A stretch of 64,000 nucleotides of DNA, from the NCBI GenBank assembly GCA_020055645.1, contig CM034550.1:22104880-22168879 (forward strand). Reading direction: 5' to 3'. Source of the DNA: Tomocerus qinae. Its lineage: Eukaryota > Arthropoda > Collembola > Entomobryomorpha > Tomoceridae. Positions 53,826 through 64,000 of the stretch are shown piece by piece. Each line of letters opens with the position of its first letter. Position 1 is the stretch's first letter. Below the pieces are notes generated by a model. It was not told the DNA's origin. It did not search any database and saw only the letters and a list, made by a program, of their open reading frames with translations. The translations under genes and the position numbers were made by a program.

Positions 53826-56449
53826 ATGGCAAGAATTTTCAGAAAAAAGGTGATTGACAATATCTACAAGATATGCGAAAGCGAGAGGAACATTTTCAGT
53901 GCGACCAAATTCTCAAAGAATATTCGATCGGTGGTGACGACAAGTGCCCACACGTCAACAGCTGCGGCAACAGAACCTCTTGAATCTAAAGATGACTCTA
54001 AATATTGGGTCAAATCGCCCTACCCAGATGTTCAAAAAGTTGTAGGTGTCACTATTCCAGAAGTGATGTGGCCTCAGATATCTCAATTTCCCAAAGCAAT
54101 GGCTATTGTGAGTCCGTACTTGCTGTTTATTCCAGAAAGTATATTGGTCTTTTATGGTGTTCATCTTGCTTTAAACAAAATGTCATTATTTACAGGAATG
54201 CGGTGTCACCGGACGAAAATATACATACAATGAAATCTTGAACTACTCCCGAGCATTTGCAGCTGCGTTAATGAGATCTGGACTTAAACGGGGTGACGTC
54301 CTCGGAATTGTTCTGCCAAATATTCCAGAATTTGCTATCGTTCTATTCGGTGCATGGGAGGCTGGCCTTACTGTAAATATTTACTAAATGACTCAAACAA
54401 TAAATACTATGTGTATTTGATTACTAAAGCGAAACAAAAACTTTCTATGTAGGTGTCCCCTGTGAATCCGTCCTACACTGCAGGTAAAAATTCGTATTTT
54501 AGCATTATAGGCACTACTATTAGTTCATTAAGAGGTTAATTGAGTTAATTTTTCTAGTTAAAATCTTTGCTCTTATATTTTTAGACGAAATCCGTCGTCA
54601 GCTATTGAATTCAGAGGCAAAATGCGCTGTTACAATAGAGTTCTTCTTAGAAGCGGTGCAAGATGCAAAGAAAAGCAATCAAATGTTGTCATCAGTTGTT
54701 GTGATTGGGCCGCCTAGAGAAGATTGTCACACATTCTCCGAAATGATTAAAAGTGATATTACAGGAGTGGAATTCTGTAAAGGCTCTCAATTCGACACTG
54801 AAAATGTCACAGCTATTTTGCCTTATTCGTCTGGAACAACAGGACCTCCCAAAGGGGTTAGAGTTATTTATTACACATTTTCTGAATGTTATAAAACATG
54901 TTTGGCAATTAAAAATGAACATTCCTATTCAACAGGTGATGCTGACTCATTCCAACATAACAACTAATCTTTTCCAATATGTAAGTGTAGTTTTAATTGT
55001 TATCAAGCTTTCATTTCTAAAAGCAATATGAGCTGTAGTTTGTACATTTGATTAGCTACAACCTGATGTCAGTACAAGCAGAAGTATTTTGGATGTCGGA
55101 GAGCAAGACAAACTGGTTGGGCTGCTTCCTTTCTTCCACTGGTAAGGAAAATCAATTTCCCCCGATTTTGTGATCTGAAATATTATTTAATTTTTCAAAA
55201 TATTTAGCTACGGAATGGCTGCGATTTTACTGATGGGAATGTATCAAGGCTCGCATACATCGTGTCTTCCGAAATTCGAACCTCACACTTTTATCAAAGT
55301 TATACGAGATCATAAGGTTGATTTGTAAATAATTATTTAGCTTTGTAAGTAGCTAGAAGTTTGTGATCTATATCTTAATGTTATAATACTGTTTTATAGC
55401 CAACACAAATGCATCTGGTTACGCCGTTGATTTCCTTCATTGTTAACAGTCCCGAAATTACTAAAGCTGAATTGGAGCAAATTCGGGTGATTACTGGAGG
55501 AGCAGCTTCAATTGGGAAGACCTTAATTAATCGGCTTATTGAAAAGGCTGGAAAATACATTTTTTTTCAAGAAGGTCATTAATTTGCATAATATCTTTGA
55601 AATTAAAGCTATTTAAGGCTGTCAACAATATTTTAATTTTTAATTTGTGATCGTAGGCTACGGAATGACAGAATTATCTCCTTTATCGCATATTCTCAAT
55701 CCTAGTACTAAGAATGGAAAAATTGGAAGTTGTGGGACACCAATCCCTTCCACATGGAGTAAAATAATAGATATAACTACCGGGGAAAGTCTCCCTGCTC
55801 ACAAAAATGGCGAGATTTGCGTTAAGGGACCGCAAGTTATGAAAGGATACTTTAACAATGACGAGGCTACCAAAAATACTATTGACGCCGACGGATGGCT
55901 TCATACCGGTGATATTGGCTACTACGATGAAGATAAATGCTTCTACATCGTCGACAGGTAAGACATTACTAATTAGTAGCAGTTTTAATTTAAGAGCAAA
56001 TATTAATTAGAAAATATTCTTAAAAGTGTTTTCTAATGCATGAAAAGGTTGAAAGAACTTATCAAGGTGAGAGGATTTCAAGTTTCTCCTTCAGAATTAG
56101 AAGATACTCTACGAAAACACCCAGAAGTTGATGATGTTGCAGTGATAGGTATTCCAGATGAAGAAGCGGGAGAACTACCTAGGTTTGCTAAAAAAATATC
56201 CTATTATTCGTAAACAGTTTAAATATTAAATTATATATTTATACTCGTTTCAGGGCTTACATTATTCGCAAGAGCGAGAATTTATCAGAAGATGTAGTGA
56301 ATGGGTACCTGAAACCAATTTTGGCTTATTACAAACAACTGAAGGGTGGAATAGTTTTCGTGAAAAGTATTCCAAAAGCTCCATCGGGCAAAATTCTTCG
56401 CAGAGAATTAATTCAGGAGTATAAAAAACAAAATAATATTCCGTTGTGA
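53826..56449 (+). CDS. 4-coumarate-CoA-ligase/luciferase-like acyl-CoA synthetase
   Basis: Eleven exons: 53826-54107, 54196-54372, 54453-54483, 54585-54856, 54936-54980, 55056-55141, 55208-55316, 55400-55574, 55657-55957, 56048-56182 and 56254-56449. The frame is kept throughout, giving 602 aa. The enzyme activates a carboxylic acid as an acyl-AMP and passes it to CoA. Diagnostic motifs are all present: the P-loop [10 protein letters not shown] (245-254), GYGMTE (393-398), GWLHTGD (472-478), the hinge [11 protein letters not shown] (492-502) and the C-terminal catalytic lysine in PSGKILRRE (Lys 584). A basic, Ser/Thr-rich N-terminal extension of about 50 residues precedes the usual start of the fold, and the C-terminus is NNIPL with no SKL-type peroxisome signal. 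A mitochondrial location is therefore possible but unproven. AATAAA lies 15 bases after the stop (56,465-56,470). The acid substrate cannot be inferred. Confidence 0.96.
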
Positions 56450-57020
56450 ATTTAAAACATTTAAAATAAAATGTACAAGATATTAATTGTTACATATTCT
56501 TTAAATTTATCTGTGTACATTTTCAATTTCTTTATTAGTCTTCTTAAAATACTGTCACGGATATGGAATCATCATGATTACAGATTAGAGTTCATATCAT
56601 TCAAAATCAAATGCTATGATTATACTAGATATCATCAATAAGTTACACATTATGTTGCAATTTATCATTAAAAGTTAATTACAGTTCCAGAAGACATACA
56701 GCGAAAAGATATTAACACATTAATATTAAACAATACAAAGTTAGCTATAAAAGTAATTATTAAACACTTATTATCCCCATTAGGTTATGTTTATGTTAGA
56801 GATATAATCAATAAGTTACAAATTACGTCGAAATTAACAAGTAAATAATTACTTTCAGTTCCAGAAGATTAACACAGTATAGAGAAAGATAAACGTTATT
56901 ATTAAACTTAAAACAAAAATTTAACAATAAGAAACTTTGAATACGATTAGTAATAAAATTGGTCGGCACTATATAATAGAAAGGCATTACATGAACGAAA
57001 TAAAATTGATTTCTAAGTAC
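56450..57020. other. Convergent 3' ends of two genes
   Basis: It lies between the plus-strand synthetase and the minus-strand C2 gene. The synthetase poly(A) signal is at 56,465-56,470. A minus-strand AATAAA at 56,536-56,531 could serve the C2 gene. Otherwise it is AT-rich with no feature. Confidence 0.5.
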
Positions 57021-57604
57021 TTACTCTTCTCCAGAGTAATTAAATAATTCATGCCACTGAATCATTGGACTTCCAATTTTCAGGCCTTTTAAGGAAATCT
57101 CCGCTTTACCAAAAATCTTGGCATTTCTAGTTATTTTTCTATCACAAACCTGAACAGTCAGCATCCGATTACTGGCTTCTTTATCAGAAACTGGAAACTT
57201 GAAAACCTCCACGTTGGAGTACATGTTTTTTTCCTTCCCATTAGCTTTAAGCTCGGTGCTAAAAATCAAGCCTTCAGGAATCATCTCAAGTTTTACAAAA
57301 GGAACAGGGGCCCTTCCAGAGATTTCAGGAAGATTTTTACACCCCAAAACGGTCACTTCTACATTTTGAAGAGTTTTGCTGAAAAAAAACGATAATTTAA
57401 TTTTTAAAATAAAATAATCAATCACCCTAAATATATTATTGTTTTTAATTACCTTTTCGATTTTTGTTCACGAAGCTCGACACACATTTGCACCTTCGAT
57501 TTTCTGTCTCTATCTCCAACAGGCGAATCTGCATAGTCTGTAAAAGTTGTTTCTGGAATTTTGGATTTTTCTGGTGTAGAAAGAATCAACGTATCACGTT
57601 CCAT
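57021..57604 (-). CDS. Single C2-domain protein, synaptotagmin/RIM-like
   Basis: Two coding exons, 57604-57453 and 57378-57021, joined in frame, give 169 aa. Residues 1 to about 35 are polar (ERDTLILSTPEKSK). The C2 fold follows: VQMCVELRE, VEVTVLGCKNLP, VPFVKLEMIPEG, MLTVQVCDRKI, FGKAEISLKGL and QWHELF at the C-terminal end. Of the acidic residues that usually bind calcium, the first loop (EISGRAPVPF) has no matching Asp, and loop 3 keeps only the Asp of VCDRK, so calcium binding is unlikely. The frame is open upstream of the ATG to a 3' splice site at 57,695, so further coding exons cannot be excluded. A GTAAGT overlaps the stop (57,024-57,019), so an alternative ending by splicing is also possible. 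The closest resemblance by eye is to C2 domains of RIM and synaptotagmin-like proteins, which act in membrane traffic. Confidence 0.75.
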
Positions 57605-58931
57605 GTCACTTGCGGCAGATATAACGATATGCAGAAAAGAGGTAAAATCACAAGAGTTATAGTTTGCAGAGAAATGCGTACTGAGTGAAAATTCCTGAAA
57701 TATGAAAAAGGCGTAGGAAAATTAGAATGTGTACATCGAGAAAGAGAAAAAATGTAAAAGCATAAATAATGTGATCTTGACGCTGACCTCTCCTTTGATT
57801 AGCAGTTGGATAGATTATTGAATGATTGTATAAATAAAATTTTTATTATCACAAAATATGAATTGGATTGTTAATTAATTGTTATTGTTATTATGCCACA
57901 AACTATAGAACTTTGAAGGAATAATAATAATTCCCTCCACTTTTCAATAGGTAGTAAAGTGAAAAGATTCAACCGTTCAATGCGTGAGGTTGATGTGCAT
58001 GAAATCTTTAGCTCAGCTCAAGCTCTTGTACTATACTTTTACTTGTACTATGCTAAACCAGAGCGTATAAAATATGCAGTAAAAAGCACATATACAATGA
58101 ATACTAAATGAATACTACAAAATAAGTATACATGTAGATAAGTATGTAAGTACCTAAAATATTATTTATATCGTCGGGTACTTTTGATAGTGTAGACTTG
58201 TAGAGCTTTTTTAGTATACTTAAAAATAGTTCTGACATGGAGACTTGAGGTTACATGTATATAGAATGATTCCTAATTCCTACGTGGAGAGGACTAAACT
58301 CCTAAAGGATATATTATTTCTAAAATATAAGCTTAAGATTGTTTTACAGTTAGTTAAAATCGTGATTGCATAGTTTAAAGTATTTTTAGAAGTCCTTTAG
58401 GAATACATTTATAAACCTAATATTATAATCATCTTAGGAGTCGGTCCCAAACAATTTCCAAACAGCGTCACTGACTTAAATGAGTCATAAGCAAAGAAAC
58501 TTTATGTTCTTGTTCAATAACCTTTTATATTTTCGAAGAATACTTGTCCGATTAATTAGTCGAGATTTGTGTCATCTTTTGATTGAAAATGACCTATAAT
58601 GATAGAGTAGTCCCCTTCAATGCACACTACACTATTTAAATTAAAATCCAACTAGTTTGCCGAGAAACAAGTTCGGTTTAATATGGTTTAATTATTGGAT
58701 GCTATTATTGATGAATTACATGAAGTGATAAACACATGAATAAATTATAAATATCTTATAATTTTATATTTCAATTCTAGTTGCGTCCTTTCCTGAGAAA
58801 TACGTTTTTAAGAGAAATGTCTTAAAGACAAAGAAAATTAGGTAAAAATTAAGGACAATGGAAAAATATACTTATGACAAGTTTTTAAGCAATTAAAAGT
58901 ATTCAGTATACAGTCACCATAATTAATTATT
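57605..58931. other. 5' region of the C2 gene and gap to LAS1
   Basis: Likely 5' UTR of the C2 gene reaches at least to 57,694. A possible upstream non-coding exon ends at a GAGAG/GTCAGC splice site at about 57,788. The remaining kilobase is AT-rich with no recognised feature. Confidence 0.45.
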
Positions 58932-61512
58932 TTAGATTTTTACAATTAAAGCAGGATCTTTTATGAATCCAAGATTGTGATGACTCCAGAAATTGAAACC
59001 TGAGCAATTACAAATCACAAAAAAATTTAAAAAATCAGTTAGTCAAATGATTTGATGAGGCCTTACAATAACAGTTATTGTAATGCATTATAAATACTAT
59101 ACATTTATAGTTATAATTGACTACACAAAAGGAATGTAAAATTGATTGACAAAAAATATTTCTTACCTCGCTTATCTAACTTCCAGTGGCCAGTCAAGTA
59201 GTTATTAGTGTTATTGCTACCACCATTTGCACCGAAACAAGAAATTACACTATCCCCATTTTTAGTCGAAGCCAAGGATCCCACCGTGAAAAATGCGTTG
59301 GAAACTTTACAACCTTTTTTCCTTCTTCCAATGGTGTTGTCCTGCATCCAAATGCTGGCAAGAGTTTTCAGCTGGTTCGCTTTTCCATATCCCAATTTCT
59401 TTACAACGCATTTCAGAAGACTAAAAAATAAAACATGTTGTAATTGAAGACGTTATATTTTTTAAGGAAATAAGAAATAAAAAATGTCAGAATTTTTTTT
59501 AAAAATAGATACTTTAAAAAAACAATTAAAAATATTTGAAAACCTGTCAAGAAATATTTCGGTATAAGAATTGGGACTTTTCATTACAATCCTTAATAAT
59601 GGTAATAATTTTTGTGGAACTTTCTTCCCAGACTCTTCCAATTTTCCCAAAATGATATTCAACCAGAGTGCGGTTAGACTACGAACATGTTCGCTAACTT
59701 CTTCTTGAGTATGAATATGAGCAAGATGAACACTAATAGAGATTAACTTGCTATTTTTGCTTAAAATATCAAGAATTGGATTCCATATCACAAGGAGTTG
59801 GTCAAAATAGTTGTCAATATTAAACAAAGAGGTCAATTCTTTACAAAATTCTTCGTTCGGTACCATCATTTCTGCTGCAGCAGCACAAAATTCAAAAGGC
59901 TCTGATTTTAAATAGTTCAAAAGTTTGCCTTTTAGAAGTAAAGTCACACGTTTCGTATTTGCAGGATAGGGTAGTCCTTCCAAAAGTTTTAAGATTTCAG
60001 AATCCGTCATAGTGTCGTTTCCACGCAATTTATACACACGGCAAGCGATGAAGGCTGACAGCAATGTGGTACACGATGAAGAATCGCTCAAATCGTCTCT
60101 GTTTTCCACATTAGAATTGTTAACAAAAAATTCCGGTGTTGAATAATGTTCATTTTCCAAAGTTCTACTGTCTGGGGACACCCAGTAGTTTTTCTAAAAG
60201 GAGACAAACATTTTCAATAAGAAAGGTTTATAATATTTTTTCCGATATACTTTTATAGAATACTAGAGAAGTTTCATAATCCAAATTACTTTTAACCATT
60301 CTTTGCAGAACTGAGCAGCCAGAAGAAGAGTTTCAATTGAGGGGAGAGTGGTTCCGTGAGAGGCTTCATGACGTAAATTAACAATCCATTCGGGAATATT
60401 GACTTTACACATTAATTTGAACATAGAAACTGACGAAGCATCGCCATATTCTTTTATTGCTAAATGAGTGACATGATTGATAAACCTGTTAACAAAGATT
60501 TTTTTTAATGTTAGAGTTCACATTTCTTTTTAAAATTAAATTTTTCACCTTTTGACATTTCTTTACATACTAGTAAATGATAAAAAATTGGTATAACCCA
60601 CCTTATAATGGCTAACGAGTACATAGATCGTACATTTACTTCGGAAGCGTTCTTGGAATTGTTTTTATAAGCATTGTTTTCCAATTCGGCCTGAATCAAC
60701 AGAAGCGTAGCCTCCACTCCGACTGGCAAAGATGGGACCCTTTCTTTCCACACTAGAAGTTCGGTGACCAATTCATCGTAACTTTCCGAATTGAAAGAAA
60801 TACATGCTCTTTCCCACTCAGACCTGGATACATCAGAAAACCAAAAGTCGTAAGTAAAAGCAATAATATAAAAAAATAATTAAACTTTACATTCATCTTC
60901 AACATGTTCACCAATCCGATCCGTTAACCAAATCTTACTCCGTAATCAGTAATGCTGATTAAATGTTTCATGAACATGAATTCATGATTAAAGTTAATTA
61001 GTTTAATAAGCCCTTTTTTTATTCCCGATCCTATCCTAACTCCTATGTACTACATGAATGATTTCAAATTATTCGTGTAGTACATAGTACATAGGAGTTG
61101 GGATAGTCAGGAGTCTGAGTACTTTTTGCTCCACCGTGCTCTTTTTTCCCCTCAATTCCTATTTAGCATAAGTCGGTACACTGAAGTATTAAAGTGTACT
61201 ATACCATTTTATGTAGTATGTTTTTTGTGCCAATTTATTCTAAAAAGAAGAGGTGGGATTTTAAACCAAAATACATCATAATTATCTAGTAACTAAGGTG
61301 ATTTTCAAAAAAAATGACTCAGACTCTTGATTCTCTTATTACGAAGTAATAACAATAGAATACAGGAAATCTTGATTAGAGTTGGGATAGGATCGGGAAA
61401 AAAGGGCTTATTCTGATTTTCACCTGAAAGTCCATGGCACGATTAGCGCTTCGGTTTCAAAAGAAACCTCATAATCTTTGAGAGAAGTGGAAGAACTGTT
61501 TAAATTATCCAT
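58932..61512 (-). CDS. LAS1L: LAS1 pre-rRNA processing endonuclease
   Basis: Six exons: 61512-61424, 60823-60602, 60485-60290, 60193-59544, 59420-59167 and 58999-58932. All introns are GT-AG and the frame is kept, giving 492 aa. LAS1 is the HEPN ribonuclease that, with the kinase Grc3/NOL9, cuts ITS2 in the nucleolus during 60S ribosome assembly. Visible signatures: LIVPW at the N-terminus, then WKERVPSLPVGVEATLLL, then the block IPEWIVNLRHEASHGTTLPS with the HEPN catalytic pattern R-x4-H (Arg 142, His 147), then FCKEWLKKNYW. The middle (residues 170-385) is the helical region. The last exon encodes a short tail, NFWSHHNLGF, resembling the Trp-containing LAS1 tail that contacts Grc3. The protein is shorter than the vertebrate one because the long acidic linker is absent. 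Intron 1 holds a MITE. Start: the ATG opening the only frame that joins to exon 2. Confidence 0.94.
61005..61412. mobile_element. MITE of 408 bp in LAS1 intron 1
   Basis: Terminal inverted repeats: the left end AATAAGCCC, a T-run, CCCGATCCTATCC matches the reverse complement of the right end, differing by a 4-base gap and one base over about 35 positions. Inside the left half is a second hairpin in which CTAACTCCTATGTACTAC (about 61,034-61,051) pairs with GTAGTACATAGTACATAGGAGTTGGG. No coding capacity and no clear target duplication. Confidence 0.85.
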
Positions 61513-61523
61513 TCAAATGGCAT
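61500..61523 (-). promoter_or_regulatory. Possible short uORF overlapping the LAS1 start
   Basis: An ATG 11 bases upstream of the LAS1 ATG opens a 7-codon frame (MPFEWII) that ends with TAA inside the LAS1 coding sequence in another frame. If the transcript starts upstream of it, this could lower LAS1 translation. The transcription start is unknown. Confidence 0.35.
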
Positions 61524-61888
61524 GTATTTTTAAATTTTATTGAATGTCAAAAAATAAAAACCCAAAATATTCTCCAGCCCCAGACAGAAACAGCTAAAGA
61601 ATTTTCAGTGGCAGCGTGTTCGCGTAACCTTACGGAAATCTTACAGATCACATTAGATTCATATTTTCCCACTATTATTGCTATCTGTCCGCTACGATTG
61701 GTTTTCTGTAGGCATGAACGGTCATTATTTGTCATCATTTAGTCAGCTTGCAAAACCATAATACTTTGTTTGCACTTTGCACGAGGAGGAGGCCCAACAG
61801 GTCAATCATATCATAATAATAACAATAATCATAAGTGACAATTTTAATCCCCAATTAAAATGACAACAAATTCTTACGATTATTATTA
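61513..61888. other. LAS1 upstream region
   Basis: Should contain the LAS1 promoter. No clear TATA box or initiator was assigned. No other gene seen. Confidence 0.4.
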
Positions 61889-62269
61889 ATATTCCAGGGG
61901 GATAATAAAATATTCCATGGGTATAGTAAAATATTCCAAGGGTATAATTAAATATTCCAAGGGTATAATAAAATATTCCAAAGGTATAATAAAATTCCAG
62001 GGGTATAAGAAAATATTCCAGGGGTATAAGAAAATATTCCAGGGGTATAAGAAAATATTCCAGGGGTATAAGAAAATATTCCAGGGGTATAAGAAAATAT
62101 TCCAGGGGTATAAGAAAATATTCCAGGGGTATAAGAAAATATTCCAGGGGTATAAGAAAATATTCCAGAGGTATAATAAAATACTCCAGGGGTATAATAA
62201 AATATTCCAGGGGTATAATAAAATATTCCAGGGGTATGATAAAATGTTCCAGTGGTAGAAATATTCCAC
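61889..62269. repeat. 21-bp minisatellite, about 18 units
   Basis: Tandem units of GGGTATAAGAAAATATTCCAG (split here for clarity: GGGTATAAG plus AAAATATTCCAG). The central eight or so copies are identical, while the outer ones vary (GGTATAATAAA, CCAAGGG, one 20-bp unit). Because 21 is divisible by three, several frames on both strands stay open and produce false proteins with a 7-residue period such as YPWNIFL. Confidence 0.95.
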
Positions 62270-64000
62270 ATGGGAATATTTTTTACATGAATGACCCTGG
62301 TAATACTAATTCACCTTGGTCAATTAATTCGAATTTTCATTTTCATTTTTTAGCAATATTCCACCATTTTTGGATGTAAGTTTTATTTATGGTAGCAAGA
62401 GCAAATGTCATCCATTCAAAATGAATATTAATTAGTAAATATACATCATCGTCTTATCATTTATGATATGTATTTTACGGGCATATGCAATATTGTCAAA
62501 TAAACTGACACCAGACCAACTGATACTAGTTCCGATAATGCAGATCCAAGTCGAAGACAAACTAGGCCTAATTAGCTTTCGCTTGTATGTAAAGATAAAT
62601 ATTTACATTGAGCAAAGCAGGACAAAAAAAGATAAGTGAATTTCTGTCTCTGAAGCCGTCTCAGCCATTGCACAGGCAGTCCTCCCTTACAGCCGAACAA
62701 AGTAGACAAATGAGCTACAAGACTTGTCTTTATTCCCATGACGCATTCTAATCTAATCCAATTCACATAAACATCACCGTAATTACATCTTTTGCTGTCG
62801 CCTCATTCTGTTGGCTTTACTCAGCTTGAGTTCACCTTCACAATAGAAATTAATTTATCTCTGATGTTGACTTGTCTCATGATCCTCTATGATCAGCTTT
62901 TGTACTATTTGTATCACTGAACAAATTCTCCAATCGATTTTGTACTGACAAAGCTCTTTCCATGTTTTGGCCATATAAGTGCGCATTTTGCAAATCGTCC
63001 AGTAAGATCCTATCGGACTAATTTTGCCTTATTTGAGCAATTAAAAAATACCAACTCAATTAAGTAGATTCTATTATGGCAAATGATTAGTAGCCGATTG
63101 ACTATTTTTATATTGAGCTGCATGGACTACTGCATTGCAAATTACTACTTCTATGTACTACATTAATCGTGTTGCGCACACACTGTTGCAATTTGCAAAA
63201 ATACCTGTTAACCTGGGCCAACATAATTTGAAAATGTATTTAAATAGCAAGTATGCCCAAGTACAAAGTCTATTGTCTAATGCTTATGCATGGTGAAGTA
63301 TAATGTATTTAATATTATGTAGTAACGATGTATTATAAGTTTACACACGTGTAGCGTTGTATAAAGCCTAAACAACTGTTTGCCTTGTATTTTGTTGTTA
63401 TATATGAATAAATTGAGCCCTTATAGTTAGAATTTGACATCAAGATTTTCTCGATATTGATATTATTATTTATTCGTTGATTCGTTTTGTAGTAGCGACG
63501 TGGAATGATGAAAGCCAAAAGTCTACTTTGTCGAAGGTTAATAGGCCAAAACATCATAATTTGCTTTGATGGGAGTAAAAGTGGTTGGGTATGCTTGTGA
63601 GAGTCTTATTGCAAAAGAATATTAAGTATTCGCATAGTTTTGATTCATTTAGTCGTAGACATTGGGTTGGAGTGTGGTGAAGTGAGATGCGGTGCAAAGT
63701 GGTTTGGTGTGGATCGATGGACATCCGGCCATGGTCATCCCAAGTACACAGTCAACGTTAACATTAAGGCTAAACTATGTTATTATCAGTCTAATATAAT
63801 AAAATAGTGTAAGGATAGGGAAAAATCCTTCTGTGATATCCACAGCCTGGCTGGATGTTCACTCTTTTGTCAGCCTGCACTTCACGTCAGGAAATATCCA
63901 ATAAATTCAGCAGCTCCGTTCTCACTTCACGCAACTAACTTATAGGTAACATTTATACAACTTTTAAACATTGCATAATAGAGTCATGTATATAAATATA
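62270..64000. other. Intergenic sequence, no gene recognised
   Basis: AT-rich. The open frames up to about 74 codons have no motif and no splice partner. No RNA gene or repeat family was seen. Confidence 0.45.

Noticed and set aside
61889-62269. CRISPR-like regular repeats
   Set aside because: The units are contiguous, with no unique spacers, and the genome is eukaryotic.
61886-62271. Long open frames on both strands with seven-residue repeats
   Set aside because: They are produced by the 21-bp minisatellite, whose unit is a multiple of three and lacks stops. There is no start context or domain.
1-64000. Retroelements or virus-like elements
   Set aside because: No reverse transcriptase, integrase, capsid or LTR pair was recognised on either strand. 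Very old fragments could escape reading by eye.

Overview
The window looks like nuclear DNA of an invertebrate, most likely an arthropod. It is AT-rich, its genes are split by many short GT-AG introns, the proteins are of animal type (an SLC46-like transporter, a 4-coumarate-CoA-ligase-like enzyme, a synaptotagmin-type C2 protein and LAS1), and it carries small non-autonomous DNA transposons. The lineage cannot be fixed from the sequence alone. Every gene was read by hand from open frames and splice sites, and all four exon chains keep frame from start to stop.

Layout. Positions 1 to about 46,400 form a gene desert: no coding exon could be supported on either strand. It holds a ten-base satellite (4.7-4.9 kb), a foldback-type element of about 2.9 kb with almost identical arms of about 290 bp (9.05-11.9 kb), six copies of a 130-156 bp MITE family with 8-bp target duplications (12.1, 18.7, 33.4, 34.8, 37.2 and 41.7 kb), and two copies of another repeat near 22.6-23.2 kb. 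Some homeodomain-site-rich stretches look like possible enhancers.

Positions 46.4-61.5 kb are gene-dense. In order they hold an SLC46-type major-facilitator transporter (minus, 7 exons, 505 aa), a 5-kb gap, an acyl-CoA synthetase of the 4CL/luciferase-like family (plus, 11 exons, 602 aa), a small single-C2-domain protein (minus, 169 aa, convergent with the synthetase), and LAS1 (minus, 6 exons, 492 aa), the HEPN nuclease subunit that cuts pre-rRNA in ITS2. LAS1 carries a MITE of about 400 bp in its first intron. A 21-bp minisatellite of about 18 units lies some 400 bp upstream of its start. The last 1.7 kb shows nothing recognisable.

The four genes have no evident common pathway (membrane transport, fatty or aromatic acid activation, membrane/C2 function, ribosome assembly). 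They look like ordinary neighbours, not a functional cluster. No retroelement, virus-like element, rRNA or tRNA was recognised.
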